A DNA stretch of 64,000 nucleotides, from contig JAWKHR010000031.1 in NCBI GenBank assembly GCA_041394725.1, forward strand, positions 12,681 through 76,680, in the 5' to 3' direction. The position numbers were made by a program, and so were the translations under genes. This document shows positions 50,765 through 60,722 of the stretch, piece after piece (the first letter of the stretch is position 1; each line of letters begins with the position of its first letter). Under the pieces are notes generated by a model, which worked only from the letters and a program-made list of their open reading frames with translations, searched no databases and was not told the DNA's origin. This DNA comes from JAWKHR01 sp041394725. Its GTDB lineage: Bacteria > Acidobacteriota > Vicinamibacteria > Vicinamibacterales > SCN-69-37.

Positions 50765-51157
50765 TCAGATCAGGAGGACGGACAGGAGAAGGTGCAGCGG
50801 GATGGCGGTCGCTGGTCGCGGGGGATCCGTAGAGGCGGTCCAACCCCTTGGCAGTTCGACGGCGGCCAGCCAGGGAACGCTGGGCAGCATGTCTGGCGTG
50901 GACGCAGCGATCGGCGTGGTGCTTTCGGTCCGCAAGCCCGGCGTCTGCCAGGCCGGCACCGAGCCGATCGCGCAGCAGTCCGCTGGCGATGGGGGCATCG
51001 GACTCGACGCTTGCCCAGCGGTCTGACTGTGGGTAGCGTCGGCGCAGTGGTCGTCCATGCCGCGCGCTCCCATATCCATGCTCATGCCGGCGCAGGGCGC
51101 CGCGCCAAACGCGGCGACGGCCAGGACGAGCATCGATGTGATGAGCTTCACACGCAT
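50765..51157 (-). CDS. Small exported Met/His/Cys protein leading the cus operon
   Basis: A 130-residue protein with a signal peptide (LITSMLVLAVAAFGAAPCAG), then MSMDMGARGMDDHCADATHS and DCCAIGS, a Ser/Thr/Pro-rich middle and a hydrophobic tail (IPLHLLLSVLLI). The Met, His and Cys content and the position ahead of cusCBA suggest a metal-binding accessory. I do not recognise a named family. An inverted repeat (copy 2) lies about 200 bp upstream; the 289 bp between this gene and the adaptor at 51447 hold no other gene. Confidence 0.65.
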   Translation of the reverse strand: MRVKLITSMLVLAVAAFGAAPCAGMSMDMGARGMDDHCADATHSQTAGQASSPMPPSPADCCAIGSVPAWQTPGLRTESTTPIAASTPDMLPSVPWLAAVELPRGWTASTDPPRPATAIPLHLLLSVLLI

Positions 51158-51354
51158 GGACGACCTTCAGTTTCATCCAGCACAAGATGTGCCAGGAGTC
51201 TGACACGTGGACTGAACGGCCTGCGGGACGGGACCAGATCGAAGCGCGGACTATTCCGCATGACCTGCGGAGAACTCGGCAAGGTCGCGGGCTGCATTGC
51301 TGGCCGTGCTCCCGTCATCCTGATTATCGAGTCGCGGCCGATCAATTGAGCGCC

Positions 51355-51372
51355 CATTAACGAGAATTAATC
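51355..51372. promoter_or_regulatory. Inverted repeat copy 2 (CATTAA-CGAGAA-TTAATC)
   Basis: Same 17-bp core as copy 1, with flanks also alike (GCGCC before, a purine and G after). It lies about 200 bp upstream of the small exported gene that leads the cus operon. Confidence 0.75.
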
Positions 51373-51446
51373 GGACGCTCTCTCCGCGACGAGAGGTCCC
51401 TCCTGCGTGCGTCTCCCCAGCCCCGTCACCAATCGGTTTCGATCGA

Positions 51447-52643
51447 TCAACGGCCTCCGTCGACGGCCCGCACGCGCGTTCCCACTCGAACGTCATCGGA
51501 AGGTTGGACGACGACGATGTCCCCTTCCGTGACGCCCTGCTCGATGACCGTCCACGTGCGATCCGATCGACCGACCTGGACGGGGACGGCGTGCGCGCGA
51601 TCATCGCGAACGACGTAGATCGCCCACTGATTCCCGTCTCGAAACAGTGCCGTGGAGGGTGCGCGCAAGACGTCTTCGCCCTGCCAGATCGCGATGGCGA
51701 CGTCGACACGGTAGTCGTGGCCAAGACTGGCGGGAGGCGCGTCGGCCAGATCGAGCACGACATGCGTGCGCTGCTCTTCGAGTCCGAGCGCTGAGACCTT
51801 CGTGAAGCCTGCCAGTTCGACTCGGCGCACCCGAGCGGTGAGAGGAGCGCCACCCCACCCTGAGATGGTGGCCGCCGCACCGGGCGATACCTGGGCCGCA
51901 TCGCTGGACAGCAAGTCGGCGACGATCTCGAGCCGCGTGACGTCGCCGACTTCGATCAAAGGCGTCCCCGCCGCCACGGGACCTCCGCTTTCACGGATGA
52001 CGCGGAGCACACGGCCCGGCGCCGGAGGCCTCACCGCGACGGCGACGCCACCCCCCGTCCCACCCGCGGTGGCCACGACGGCGATCGCTCGCGAGAGATC
52101 GGCGCGGGCTTGGCGCGCGGCGGCCCGGGCCGCGTCGACGCCGCGACGGCGGATCTCCGCGTCGTGCTCGGCATGCACCACGTCCAGGGGCGGAGCCGCG
52201 CCGGCCGCGACCAGCCTGCGGGCGGTGTCGAGCTGGCTTTCGGCGTGCTCGGCCGCCGTTGTGGCCTCCTGTTCGGCAGCGTCCGCCCGGCTCACCGCAG
52301 CGCGAGCGGCGCCAACGGCAGCCTCGGCCTCCGCACGCGCACGCGGATCGAGCGGCCGACTTGTTGCCGGTGCAATCCGCGCGATGACGGTGCTCTCCGT
52401 CACCATCTCATCGGGCTGTACCGTCACTCGCTCGAGCGTGCCGTCGACAGGTGCCGATACCTCATAGAGGTGCTGCACCCGCGTCTTTCCCTCTGCGGTC
52501 ACCGTCGCCGTGAGCGGGCCGCGAGAGAGGGCAACGGTCTCGACGAGAATCGGCGCCGGCCACAGGGCCCAGGTCACGCCCGCCAGCGCAAGCACGGCGA
52601 CAGCCGCCCACAGGAGACGCTGGACTGTCCTTTGTCGTCGCAT
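51447..52643 (-). CDS. HlyD-family periplasmic adaptor of an ABC exporter
   Basis: A 398-residue membrane-fusion protein. One N-terminal anchor (LLWAAVAVLALAGVTWALW), a lipoyl half (VEGEL-like EVSAPVDGTLERVTVQPDEM), a long coiled coil (AEAEAAVGAARAAVSRADAA to RQARADLSRAIAVV), the second lipoyl half (RPPAPGRVLRVIRESGGPVA) and beta-barrel parts. It is preceded by an FtsX-like permease and a MacB-type ATPase in the same run, so it links that exporter to an outer-membrane channel. Three bases separate it from the permease stop. Confidence 0.88.
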   Translation of the reverse strand: MRRQRTVQRLLWAAVAVLALAGVTWALWPAPILVETVALSRGPLTATVTAEGKTRVQHLYEVSAPVDGTLERVTVQPDEMVTESTVIARIAPATSRPLDPRARAEAEAAVGAARAAVSRADAAEQEATTAAEHAESQLDTARRLVAAGAAPPLDVVHAEHDAEIRRRGVDAARAAARQARADLSRAIAVVATAGGTGGGVAVAVRPPAPGRVLRVIRESGGPVAAGTPLIEVGDVTRLEIVADLLSSDAAQVSPGAAATISGWGGAPLTARVRRVELAGFTKVSALGLEEQRTHVVLDLADAPPASLGHDYRVDVAIAIWQGEDVLRAPSTALFRDGNQWAIYVVRDDRAHAVPVQVGRSDRTWTVIEQGVTEGDIVVVQPSDDVRVGTRVRAVDGGR

Positions 52644-52646
52644 CGT

Positions 52647-55006
52647 TCACTCCCTCGCCTTGAGCACCGCGAGCAGATCCAGGTGGTCCAGACGGCGGCG
52701 CACAATCAGCGCGGAGAGGGCCGCGGCGACCGCGAATACCACCAGGGCGAATCCGTACGTTCGGGCGCTGACCAACCACGGCATGTGAAACCTCGTGCCG
52801 GAGGCCCCTGCCGCCACCGCGCCGGTGAGCAGGTACCCAAGCGCGAAGCCCAGAGGGACGGCAGGAATCGCCAGCAGGCCGATTTCGCCGAGCAGGATTC
52901 GCGAGATCTCGCCGCGCGTGAAGCCAATCACGCGCATCGTCGCCAGTTCGCGGCTCCGCTCGGCCAGGGCGATGCGCGCGCTGTTGTAGACCACACCGAA
53001 CGCAATGATCACGGCGAACGTGACGAGAATCTGGCGCACGAACGCCGTGGCGCTGTCGCTCATCTCGCGATAGCTGGCCAGCGAGCTGCGACGGTACCCG
53101 ACGCCAATCGCTGCCGGTGCCCGCTTGAGCACGTCGTTCAGCGCCGCTTCGCGGGCGGGATCCACGGTCAGATGAATTCCCGAGAACGTCTCCGGCTCTC
53201 CCAGGAGACGGCCAAGCGACTGTAACTCCATGTAGGCAAAGAGTCCCATCGGCTCGTCGACGACCCCGGCCACGCGGGTTGTAATGACGCGTCGGCGCCG
53301 CTCTTGGATCTCGATCGCCACAGGATCGCCAAGCGTCAGTCCGAATCGGCGAGCGAGCCACGCCGTGAGAATCACGCCATGTCGTGGTGGAGGCATGACC
53401 CGGTAGGCATTGTCCACCACGCGCCGGAGAACCGCGTCACCGTCCAGGCCAAGCAGAACGATGTCCTGGTCACCGCCGCCACCAAGCACCCGCGCCGGCA
53501 CCGCGCGAAATGGCTCCGCGCGCCGAACGGCAGGCAGCGCCGCGATGTCAGCCAGGTTCCCCAGCCTGCGAGGCTGTGCGAGCGTGATCTCCAGGTCGGC
53601 ACGCTGCTGCGCCTGGTAGATCACATCCCGCATGCGGTTGGTGCCGTCCGCGGACGACTCCCCTAGCACCAGCACCGCGACCGCCAGGGCCATGCCGGCC
53701 GCTGTAAGTGCCGAGCGAACCGGCCAGCGAAGCACATTGCGCACGACCATGCGGCTCCTGGGCGAGACGAACCGCGTGAGGCGGCTCCAGTCGAGAATGG
53801 ACCGGCGAAAGGCCGGCACCTCGGCCGACATCGCCACGATCGGCGGCATCGCCGCGACGTTGCGCAACGTGCGGAGCACACCTGCGACCGCAGCCAGGAT
53901 GGCCGCCCCGCTCGCCGTCAGGACCGTCGTCGCGTCCACGCGGAAGATCAGTTCGGGAAACCGGAAGAACGCGCCGTAGAACGTCGCCATCACGTGGCCG
54001 AGCCAGGCACCAAGAGGCAGGCCGAGCGCGATGCCGAGCGCCACGATGGCCAAGGCGATTTCGAGGTAGTGCCAGGCCAGTCGGGCGTTCGAATAGCCGA
54101 AGGCTTTGAGCATACCGATTTGTTCTCGCTGTGTCCCGATGAGTCGGGACAGCACCACGTTGACCAGGAAGGCAGCCGCCAGCAGGAAGATGGAGGGCAG
54201 GAGGATCGACAGCGGAGCCAGCGGCGTGAGGTGCTCTTCGAGCATCACGTGCGACGGCTGACTGTCGCGCCCGTATGCACCGCGCCCGCCGTACGGCAAC
54301 AGCACGCGATCCATACCCACGACGACATCGCGTTCGGCTGCGCCGTTCGCCAGGGTGATCGCCACGTCGTTGAAAGCCCCCCGGAGGCCAGTGAGCGCCT
54401 CGAGTTCGTCGCGCGCCATCCACAACACCGCGAATCTGCGGTCGTCGTTGATCTGCGCGCCGGGCGGAATCGCCATCACGTATTCCGGGGACAGCGCGAC
54501 ACCGACCACGTGCAGCACGACGCGTCGTCCTCCGACGGTCGCGGTCAGCGGCGCTCCCGGCTCGAGGTCGTGTCGTTCGGCAAACGCCTCGTTGACCATC
54601 ACCTCGCGTGCCCGCCCGACCTCGACGTGGCGCCCGTGGCGCAGGTAGAGGTCGCCGAGGGCGTGCTCGGCTTGAGGGGGCACCGAGATCACGACAGCCG
54701 AGGCCGGTTCGTCGATCCCGGGCACGTCGAGAATCGCGCGGGCGACGATGCGGGTATCCACCGCGGCCACGCCGGGCACGGCTGCGAGGTCGCGAGCCAC
54801 CGACCTCGGCGCGCGCGCCAGCGACGACCACACGTCCGCCAGCCGCTACTGCGCGTAGTAGTGGTGCTGTGACAGGCGAACCGAGCGGTACATGGTCACG
54901 AGGCCGACGAACAAGGCGACGGCAACGGCGACGACCAGCGCGATCGCCACCGCCTGCGCTCTCATGTGCCGGAGATCGCGCAGCAGCTTGATGTCGAGGG
55001 CGCGGG

Positions 55007-55010
<4 letters not shown>
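52647..55010 (-). CDS. FtsX/MacB-type ABC permease interrupted by an in-frame TAG
   Basis: About 787 codons. GTG 55010 overlaps the ATPase stop by four bases. The N-terminal membrane helix reads RALDIKLLRDLRHMRAQAVA, then LFVGLVTMYRSVRLSQHHYY. Directly after AQ an in-frame TAG (54846-54848) interrupts the frame, which continues RLADVWSSLARAPRSVARDL without any shift. Two FtsX units follow (SRLIGTQREQIGMLKAFGYS; ERSRELATMRVIGFTRGEIS), with eight hydrophobic helices. A single substitution could create the stop. If real, the exporter is inactive or needs readthrough. Confidence 0.85.
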
Positions 55011-55744
<734 letters not shown>

Positions 55745-55912
55745 GGCCGTTCCTCCGGATCGAGGTCGAGTAGCGGGATTCTCCCACGGCGTGGTGCTGG
55801 CTTTTCCGCAGGCTGCTCAGTCACAACCCGAGAACGCGCGATGTTCCGCGCATCGCCAGTCGTTCTCTACTGGCATTGCACGGCGGGGGCCATCTCTGCC
55901 GGATCCGTGAAT

Positions 55913-55930
55913 CATTAAGGACAATTAATC
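55913..55930. promoter_or_regulatory. Inverted repeat copy 3 (CATTAA-GGACAA-TTAATC)
   Basis: It lies in the divergent space between the ABC exporter operon (170 bp away on the minus side) and the MFS gene (91 bp away on the plus side), so it could serve both. Confidence 0.7.
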
Positions 55931-56020
55931 GCGCGCTTTGTTCCCCGCCGACCGAATCTCGTCGACGCGTGGCAGTATCGAACCGAGTCTTGTCCGTGAA
56001 GGGAAGGTCCAAGCCTGACG

Positions 56021-57295
56021 ATGCATGTTCAGCAATCCGGCGGCGTGTCTCGGCGTACGACTGCCGCTTTGGTGCTCGCGGTGTTCACCGTCTCGGTGGG
56101 ATACGGCGTCGTCCTGCCCCTTCTCCCCAGTCTGGTCCAGCGGCTCCAGGCGACGGCAGATGCCGCTGCTCTCGTCTCTCGACACACCGGCCTCCTGACG
56201 GCCACATACGCGCTGGCCCTGTTCCTCGCGGCTCCGGCTTGGGGCCGCCTATCCGATGCGTATGGCCGCCGAAACGTCCTCGTCACGGGCATGTTGGGTT
56301 TCAGCGCGGCCACGGCGGTGTTTTCGGCCGTCGGCAGCATCGGCGGCGTCTATGTGCAGCGCTTTCTGAGCGGGATATTCGCGGCGGCCGCCGTACCCGT
56401 CGGCGCGGCGACGATCGGCGATCTGGCGCAGGCGGCCGAACAGCGCGGGCGGAGGCTCGCCTTTCTGAGCATGGCGGGCATCGCCGGGTTCCTGATCGGG
56501 CCAACACTTGGCGTATTCGTCAGTCGCGTCGGAACCGAAACCCTCGGACTCGGCGCGCAGCCGGGATCCATCACCATCCCGCTGGCATCCATGGCCGTCC
56601 TCGGCGCGTTCGTCAGCGTGGTCGTGGCGGTTGCGGTCCCGAACAATCCCGGTGCGCCTGGACCACGAGAACCGCGTCCTACCGGCCCGCCGCCTGCGGC
56701 GACCCGCGCGATCGTGAGGCTTCTGGCGCTGACGTTCATCGTGTCGTCGGCTATCGGCGTGTTCGAGGTGGGACTGGCGCTCCGCGGCACGCAGGAACTC
56801 CTGCTGACGCCGTATCAGATCGCCCTGATGTTCACCGAGTGCAGCCTCGTCATGTTCGCGGCGCAGGCCGCCGTGTTTTCTCCCTGGATCAAGCCTGAAG
56901 CGACGAGCCGGTTCATCACGCCTGCCCTCACGGTGCTGCTGGTCGGATTGCTCTTCGTCCCATGGGCCTCCGACTTCGTCCTGATGCTGACCGTGGTCGG
57001 CGGCGTCGCGGCCGGTGCCGGCGTGGCGTCGCCGATCTTCACCTACTGGATCTCGACGAAGGCCGGTCCGGCACAAGGCTGGCAACTTGGCAAGCAGACT
57101 GCGGCGGCGAGTCTGGGGATGACCGCGGGATCGGCGGCCGGCGGGCTGCTGTTCAATGTCGGCGGCGTGTCTGGCGTGTCGTTCCTGCTGACGGCTGGAC
57201 TGGTCGCGGTGGGACTGGTCGTGGCGAGCGATCTGCGTTCGATCCTTGCCGCCGGTCTCACGGATCCAGACAGGGGCGGCAGGAAGCAGTCATGA
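56021..57295 (+). CDS. Major facilitator superfamily efflux transporter
   Basis: A 424-residue protein with about twelve hydrophobic helices. The MFS loop motif is AAPAWGRLSDAYGRRNVLVT between helices 2 and 3, in the DHA1 drug/proton antiporter style. Helix 1 reads ALVLAVFTVSVGYGVVLPLL. The substrate cannot be told from sequence. The stop overlaps the ATG of the SLC13 transporter by four bases. Confidence 0.88.
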   Translation: MHVQQSGGVSRRTTAALVLAVFTVSVGYGVVLPLLPSLVQRLQATADAAALVSRHTGLLTATYALALFLAAPAWGRLSDAYGRRNVLVTGMLGFSAATAVFSAVGSIGGVYVQRFLSGIFAAAAVPVGAATIGDLAQAAEQRGRRLAFLSMAGIAGFLIGPTLGVFVSRVGTETLGLGAQPGSITIPLASMAVLGAFVSVVVAVAVPNNPGAPGPREPRPTGPPPAATRAIVRLLALTFIVSSAIGVFEVGLALRGTQELLLTPYQIALMFTECSLVMFAAQAAVFSPWIKPEATSRFITPALTVLLVGLLFVPWASDFVLMLTVVGGVAAGAGVASPIFTYWISTKAGPAQGWQLGKQTAAASLGMTAGSAAGGLLFNVGGVSGVSFLLTAGLVAVGLVVASDLRSILAAGLTDPDRGGRKQS

Positions 57296-58710
57296 GCGCA
57301 ACTGTACCGCGAAATGCTGTGATGGCAGGAGCCGTCGTCGCGGCGGTGGGAAGCTACTGGTTCGGCCGTGCGGCGACGGACGATATGGCCGCGCGGGCGA
57401 TCGCGATCTTCGTCCTCGCAGCCGTTCTCTGGGCAGCCGAGGCGCTTCCATTGTTCGCCACGGCCCTGATCGTCGTGTCGCTGGAGGTCCTGCTCCTGGC
57501 AGGAGACGGTGGATTGGCAGACGAGGTCACGTACCTCCTCAGTCTGGCCGGTCCCGCCGACGAGGCAGGGGCCGGCCGCACGTCCATTCCCGCCGGCGCG
57601 TTCCTGAGCCCGTTCGCGAGCGACATCATCATGCTCTTTCTCGGGGGCTTTCTGATGGCGGCGGCGGTCACCCGTCACGGCGTCGACCGTGTATTGGCGC
57701 GGCGCCTCCTCCAGCCGTTCACGCGATCGCCGCTGGCCCTGATGTACGGTCTCGCCGGGCTCTCCGCGTTCCTCAGCATGTGGATGAGCAACACCGCGAC
57801 CGCTGCGATGATGATCGCCCTGTCCGGACCGATCCGCGACCAGTTGCCGCCCGGTCATCGATTTCGCATGGCCTTGGTGTTGGCCATCGCATTCGGCGCG
57901 AACATCGGCGGCATCGGCACGCCCATCGGGACGCCGCCGAACGCCATCGCGTTCGGGGCGCTCAACAGCGCCGGCTACGAGATCAGCTTTCTCCGATGGA
58001 TGGCGATCGCGGTCCCTCTGGAAGTGCTGCTGCTTGCGGGCGCCGGCGTCCTCCTGCACTCCCGCTTCAGGCCCGAGCCTGGTCTGCGGCTAGCCCTTCC
58101 GTCTGCCTCAGGGCCTTTGCCGACTCGTGGCGCCGTGACGCTCATCGTTCTGGTCGCCGCCATCCTGTTGTGGATGACAGGCGGCTGGCACGGACTCGGC
58201 CCCGGCACCGTGGCGCTTCTTGCCGCCGCAACCCTCCTGGTGGCCGGCGTGATCACCTCCGCGGACATGGACACCGTCGACTGGAGGGTGCTGATTCTCA
58301 TGTGGGGCGCCCTGTCGCTCGGTGTGGCCGTGGAGCGATCCGGGCTCGGCGCCTACCTTGCCGGCACGGATCTGTCCGCGCTACCGGGCGGTATCTGGAG
58401 CGTGGGAGCGGTCATCGCGCTCGCCGGCGTGGGGCTCAGCACGTTCATGAGCAACACGGCCGCGGCCGCCCTCCTTGTGCCCATGGCGCTGGCGGTGTCC
58501 ATCCCAGGGCGGGAGGAATTCGCGATGCTGGCCGCATTCGCGTGTTCGTTTGCCATGGCGATGCCGGTGTCCACGCCACCGAACGCGTTGGCCTATGCCA
58601 CGGGAGAGATCCCACGGCCTGCCATGGTGCAGGCGGGTGGACTCGTCTCTGGCTTGGGCATGGTCCTGATGCTGATTGGCTTCCACCTGGTCTTGCCGCT
58701 GGCGTTCTGA
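57292..58710 (+). CDS. SLC13/DASS-family anion permease
   Basis: A 472-residue polytopic protein of the divalent anion:sodium symporter family. The two SNT-type motifs are visible as FLSMWMSNTATAAMMIALSG and TFMSNTAAAALLVPMALA, together with GGIGTPIGTPPNAIAFG and MPVSTPPNALAYATGEI. These form the sodium and carboxylate sites in the family. Candidate substrates are dicarboxylates, sulfate or phosphate. ATG 57292 overlaps the MFS stop, so the two are one operon. Confidence 0.88.
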   Translation: MSATVPRNAVMAGAVVAAVGSYWFGRAATDDMAARAIAIFVLAAVLWAAEALPLFATALIVVSLEVLLLAGDGGLADEVTYLLSLAGPADEAGAGRTSIPAGAFLSPFASDIIMLFLGGFLMAAAVTRHGVDRVLARRLLQPFTRSPLALMYGLAGLSAFLSMWMSNTATAAMMIALSGPIRDQLPPGHRFRMALVLAIAFGANIGGIGTPIGTPPNAIAFGALNSAGYEISFLRWMAIAVPLEVLLLAGAGVLLHSRFRPEPGLRLALPSASGPLPTRGAVTLIVLVAAILLWMTGGWHGLGPGTVALLAAATLLVAGVITSADMDTVDWRVLILMWGALSLGVAVERSGLGAYLAGTDLSALPGGIWSVGAVIALAGVGLSTFMSNTAAAALLVPMALAVSIPGREEFAMLAAFACSFAMAMPVSTPPNALAYATGEIPRPAMVQAGGLVSGLGMVLMLIGFHLVLPLAF

Positions 58711-58749
58711 GAGCCATCAGCTCAGGTCCTGCCCGGATGGCGAACAATT

Positions 58750-58767
58750 GATTAAGAAGGTTTAATC
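58750..58767. promoter_or_regulatory. Inverted repeat copy 4 (GATTAA-GAAGGT-TTAATC)
   Basis: The most symmetric copy: six-base half sites pair exactly. It lies 150 bp upstream of the universal stress protein gene. Confidence 0.72.
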
Positions 58768-58916
58768 GAGAACTCATGCCACTCCCCATTGGTGACGGCT
58801 ATCCTCTCCTTGCTGCGGCTCCCACGGACGCGGGGTCCGCCTGTCGCGTGCGGCGCAACCGTCGCGCGACCCATCTCGACATCCAGACTCTGCCGCCCAT
58901 ATCGTGAGGTCCTATC

Positions 58917-59372
58917 ATGCGAGTGCTTCTGGCAACCGATGGTTCTGAGTACAGCGAAGCTGCCGCTCTGGAGATGGCCCGTCTGGGTCTCCCGGCCGGC
59001 ACCCAGGTCAGTGTCGTGTTCGTCGCTGAGACGCCACAGTACGGAGTCACGACCTCTCCGTACCCCGTGCCGTTGAACTTGACCGAACTCGAAGCCGCCC
59101 AGCGCGAACGAGGGAACGTAGCCGTCGCCCGCGCGAGAGAGATACTGGAGGCTGGTGCCGTCAAGAATCAGATCACGGTCACGACGAAGGTGGTCTCCGG
59201 CGCACCCAAGCAGTCCATCCTTGCGGAAGCGGAGCAGCTCGGAGCCGACTTGATTGTCGTCGGAGCCTGCGGCCATGGCCGGATCGAGCGGTTCTTCATC
59301 GGGTCCGTGGCTCAGGCCGTGGCCATGCACGCGAAGTGTTCGGTCCAGATCGCGCGCAAGAAGGAATCGTAG
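58917..59372 (+). CDS. Universal stress protein (UspA family)
   Basis: A 151-residue single-domain Usp. The N-terminal strand is RVLLATDGSEYSEAAALEMA. The ATP-binding loop is VVGACGHGRIERFFIGSVAQ, matching Gx2Gx9G(S/T). ATP-binding Usp proteins are commonly induced in energy or oxygen limitation. The inverted repeat upstream ties it to the regulon proposed here. It converges with the LOG-family gene. Confidence 0.92.
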   Translation: MRVLLATDGSEYSEAAALEMARLGLPAGTQVSVVFVAETPQYGVTTSPYPVPLNLTELEAAQRERGNVAVARAREILEAGAVKNQITVTTKVVSGAPKQSILAEAEQLGADLIVVGACGHGRIERFFIGSVAQAVAMHAKCSVQIARKKES

Positions 59373-59386
59373 GGTTTCGGGCTGTC

Positions 59387-60049
59387 TCAGGGTTCGATCG
59401 GACGCTCTCTTGCAGACGCGGGATAACACGGGCACACGTAGTCGGCTGATCTGTAGCGCTCGATCAGTCGAGTGACGAGGGACTCCGGATCCGAGTCGTA
59501 CAGCACTTCGGATCCCGTCTGCTTGTTCAGGCTGGTCTCCAGGGCCGGCAGCGCGCTGGTGATACCGCCCGTGCCCTCCAACACGCCGATCAACTTACCT
59601 TGCTCGTACGCGATGGCGAACTCGCCGAGCGTGCCCGATCGACCGCCAGCCACGATGACGATGTCGCTGCTGTGAATGTTCACGAGCTCGCGTCCCATCA
59701 GGCCAAGCCCGGTGAAGATCAGGACGTCGTATTCCCGAAACGGAGAGCCGAACGTTTCGACGTGCTCTTTCAGGGTGAACGCGGGCGAGATGCCGACGAT
59801 GTGGCCGCCGGCGGCCTTGGCCGCGACGACGACCTCGTGTGGCAGGCCCGGGCAGGCGCCCGTCAGCAGACACGCGCCGCTGGCCGCGATGGCGAGGCCG
59901 AGCCGGCGACACGTCTCCGCCACGGCGGGGTCCAGTTGGCCGCCAGCGGAGCCCATGACGCCGATTCTGATCTGGACGCCCGTGAACGGATCACGGGCGA
60001 TTCCACTCGTGCCCGCCGCGGCGTGGTGATGATTCATCTGTTCTCTCAC
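59387..60049 (-). CDS. LOG-family protein (TIGR00725-like, SLOG fold)
   Basis: A 220-residue Rossmann-like protein. It shows IRIGVMGSAGGQLDPAVAET, LLTGACPGLPHEVVVAAKA, IVIVAGGRSGTLGEFAIAYE (the GGxGTxxE motif) and GKLIGVLEGTGGI. Relatives are lysine-decarboxylase-like nucleotide hydrolases or ligand-binding SLOG domains. GTG 60049 overlaps the preceding stop (GTGA), matching the spacing of the other operon joints; ATG 60037 is the alternative. It is the last gene of the NqrC-like operon. Confidence 0.85.
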   Translation of the reverse strand: MREQMNHHHAAAGTSGIARDPFTGVQIRIGVMGSAGGQLDPAVAETCRRLGLAIAASGACLLTGACPGLPHEVVVAAKAAGGHIVGISPAFTLKEHVETFGSPFREYDVLIFTGLGLMGRELVNIHSSDIVIVAGGRSGTLGEFAIAYEQGKLIGVLEGTGGITSALPALETSLNKQTGSEVLYDSDPESLVTRLIERYRSADYVCPCYPASARERPIEP

Positions 60050-60549
60050 GCAGGCGCGCCGTCACGGGGCGCTCGGCGGGACTCACTCCTTCGCAGAAGC
60101 CGCAACGCCAACGGCGGGAGCAGGGTCCATTGAAGGATCGGGGCCAATCCGATGCCAATAATCAGGGGCATGTTCGCGGAATAGCCCCACGACGCTCGAA
60201 CACTCGTGTTGTACCACTCGCTCCACAGCGTATAGCCGAAGCCCGCGGCGATGAAGAGCGCGTCCGCTCCCCGGCGCGTGCCGATCCAGTGCCTTGTCCG
60301 AAATGCCAGGGATGTGAACCAGAAGGCGCCGAGCAGGATGAAGCCGTCGCCGGCCGTGCAGTGCAGGCGCGTCCAGATCAAATACGGCCAGTCCCGGTTC
60401 CAGTCGGCGTAGAGGGGCGACTGCGCGAATTCCCACGCGGCATTGAGCGGCAGGGCCCATAGGAGGAGCGCCCATTCAGGCGATCGATGCGCCAGGTCGC
60501 ATACCTCACCGGCCTTCTCCATGCCCGCGCTGTCTCGCGGGGCCCTCAC
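60046..60549 (-). CDS. Conserved-looking small membrane protein of unknown function
   Basis: A 167-residue protein with four or five hydrophobic helices (EWALLLWALPLNAAWEF, DGFILLGAFWFTSLAF, ADALFIAAGFGYTLWSEW, MPLIIGIGLAPILQWTLL). Many Trp and the pairs WEFAQSPLY and WSEWYN suggest a conserved family, but I cannot name it. GTG 60549 overlaps the nqrM-like stop by four bases. Coupled translation suggests a role tied to its neighbours. Confidence 0.7.
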   Translation of the reverse strand: MRAPRDSAGMEKAGEVCDLAHRSPEWALLLWALPLNAAWEFAQSPLYADWNRDWPYLIWTRLHCTAGDGFILLGAFWFTSLAFRTRHWIGTRRGADALFIAAGFGYTLWSEWYNTSVRASWGYSANMPLIIGIGLAPILQWTLLPPLALRLLRRSESRRAPRDGAPA

Positions 60550-60722
60550 TTCTCACGGGGACGCAGGGGACACCAGGGACACCGCACCTCCCCGGACGTG
60601 GTTTCGAAGAGCGCCAGACCCCCACAGGATGCTGTCAGACATCCGTGTTTGAACAGGAGCCCGACGGCCATCAACAGCATGGCCGCCGCGACGATGGCGA
60701 CTGTAGCGAGCCACAAGCTCAT
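60546..60722 (-). CDS. NqrM-like small protein (DUF539-type), 58 residues
   Basis: A short gene found by reading the minus strand between the NqrC-like gene and the membrane protein. ATG 60722 overlaps the NqrC-like stop, and its TGA at 60546-60548 overlaps the next GTG. The product is one N-terminal helix (LATVAIVAAAMLLMAVGLLF), then KHGCLTASCGGLALF and EVRCPWCP, with Cys28, Cys33, Cys48 and Cys51. NqrM, an iron-delivery/assembly factor for Na+-NQR, has the same build: one helix, then an SCGG motif and four Cys. Position after an nqrC-like gene supports this. No other nqr genes are in the window. Confidence 0.65.
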   Translation of the reverse strand: MSLWLATVAIVAAAMLLMAVGLLFKHGCLTASCGGLALFETTSGEVRCPWCPLRPREK

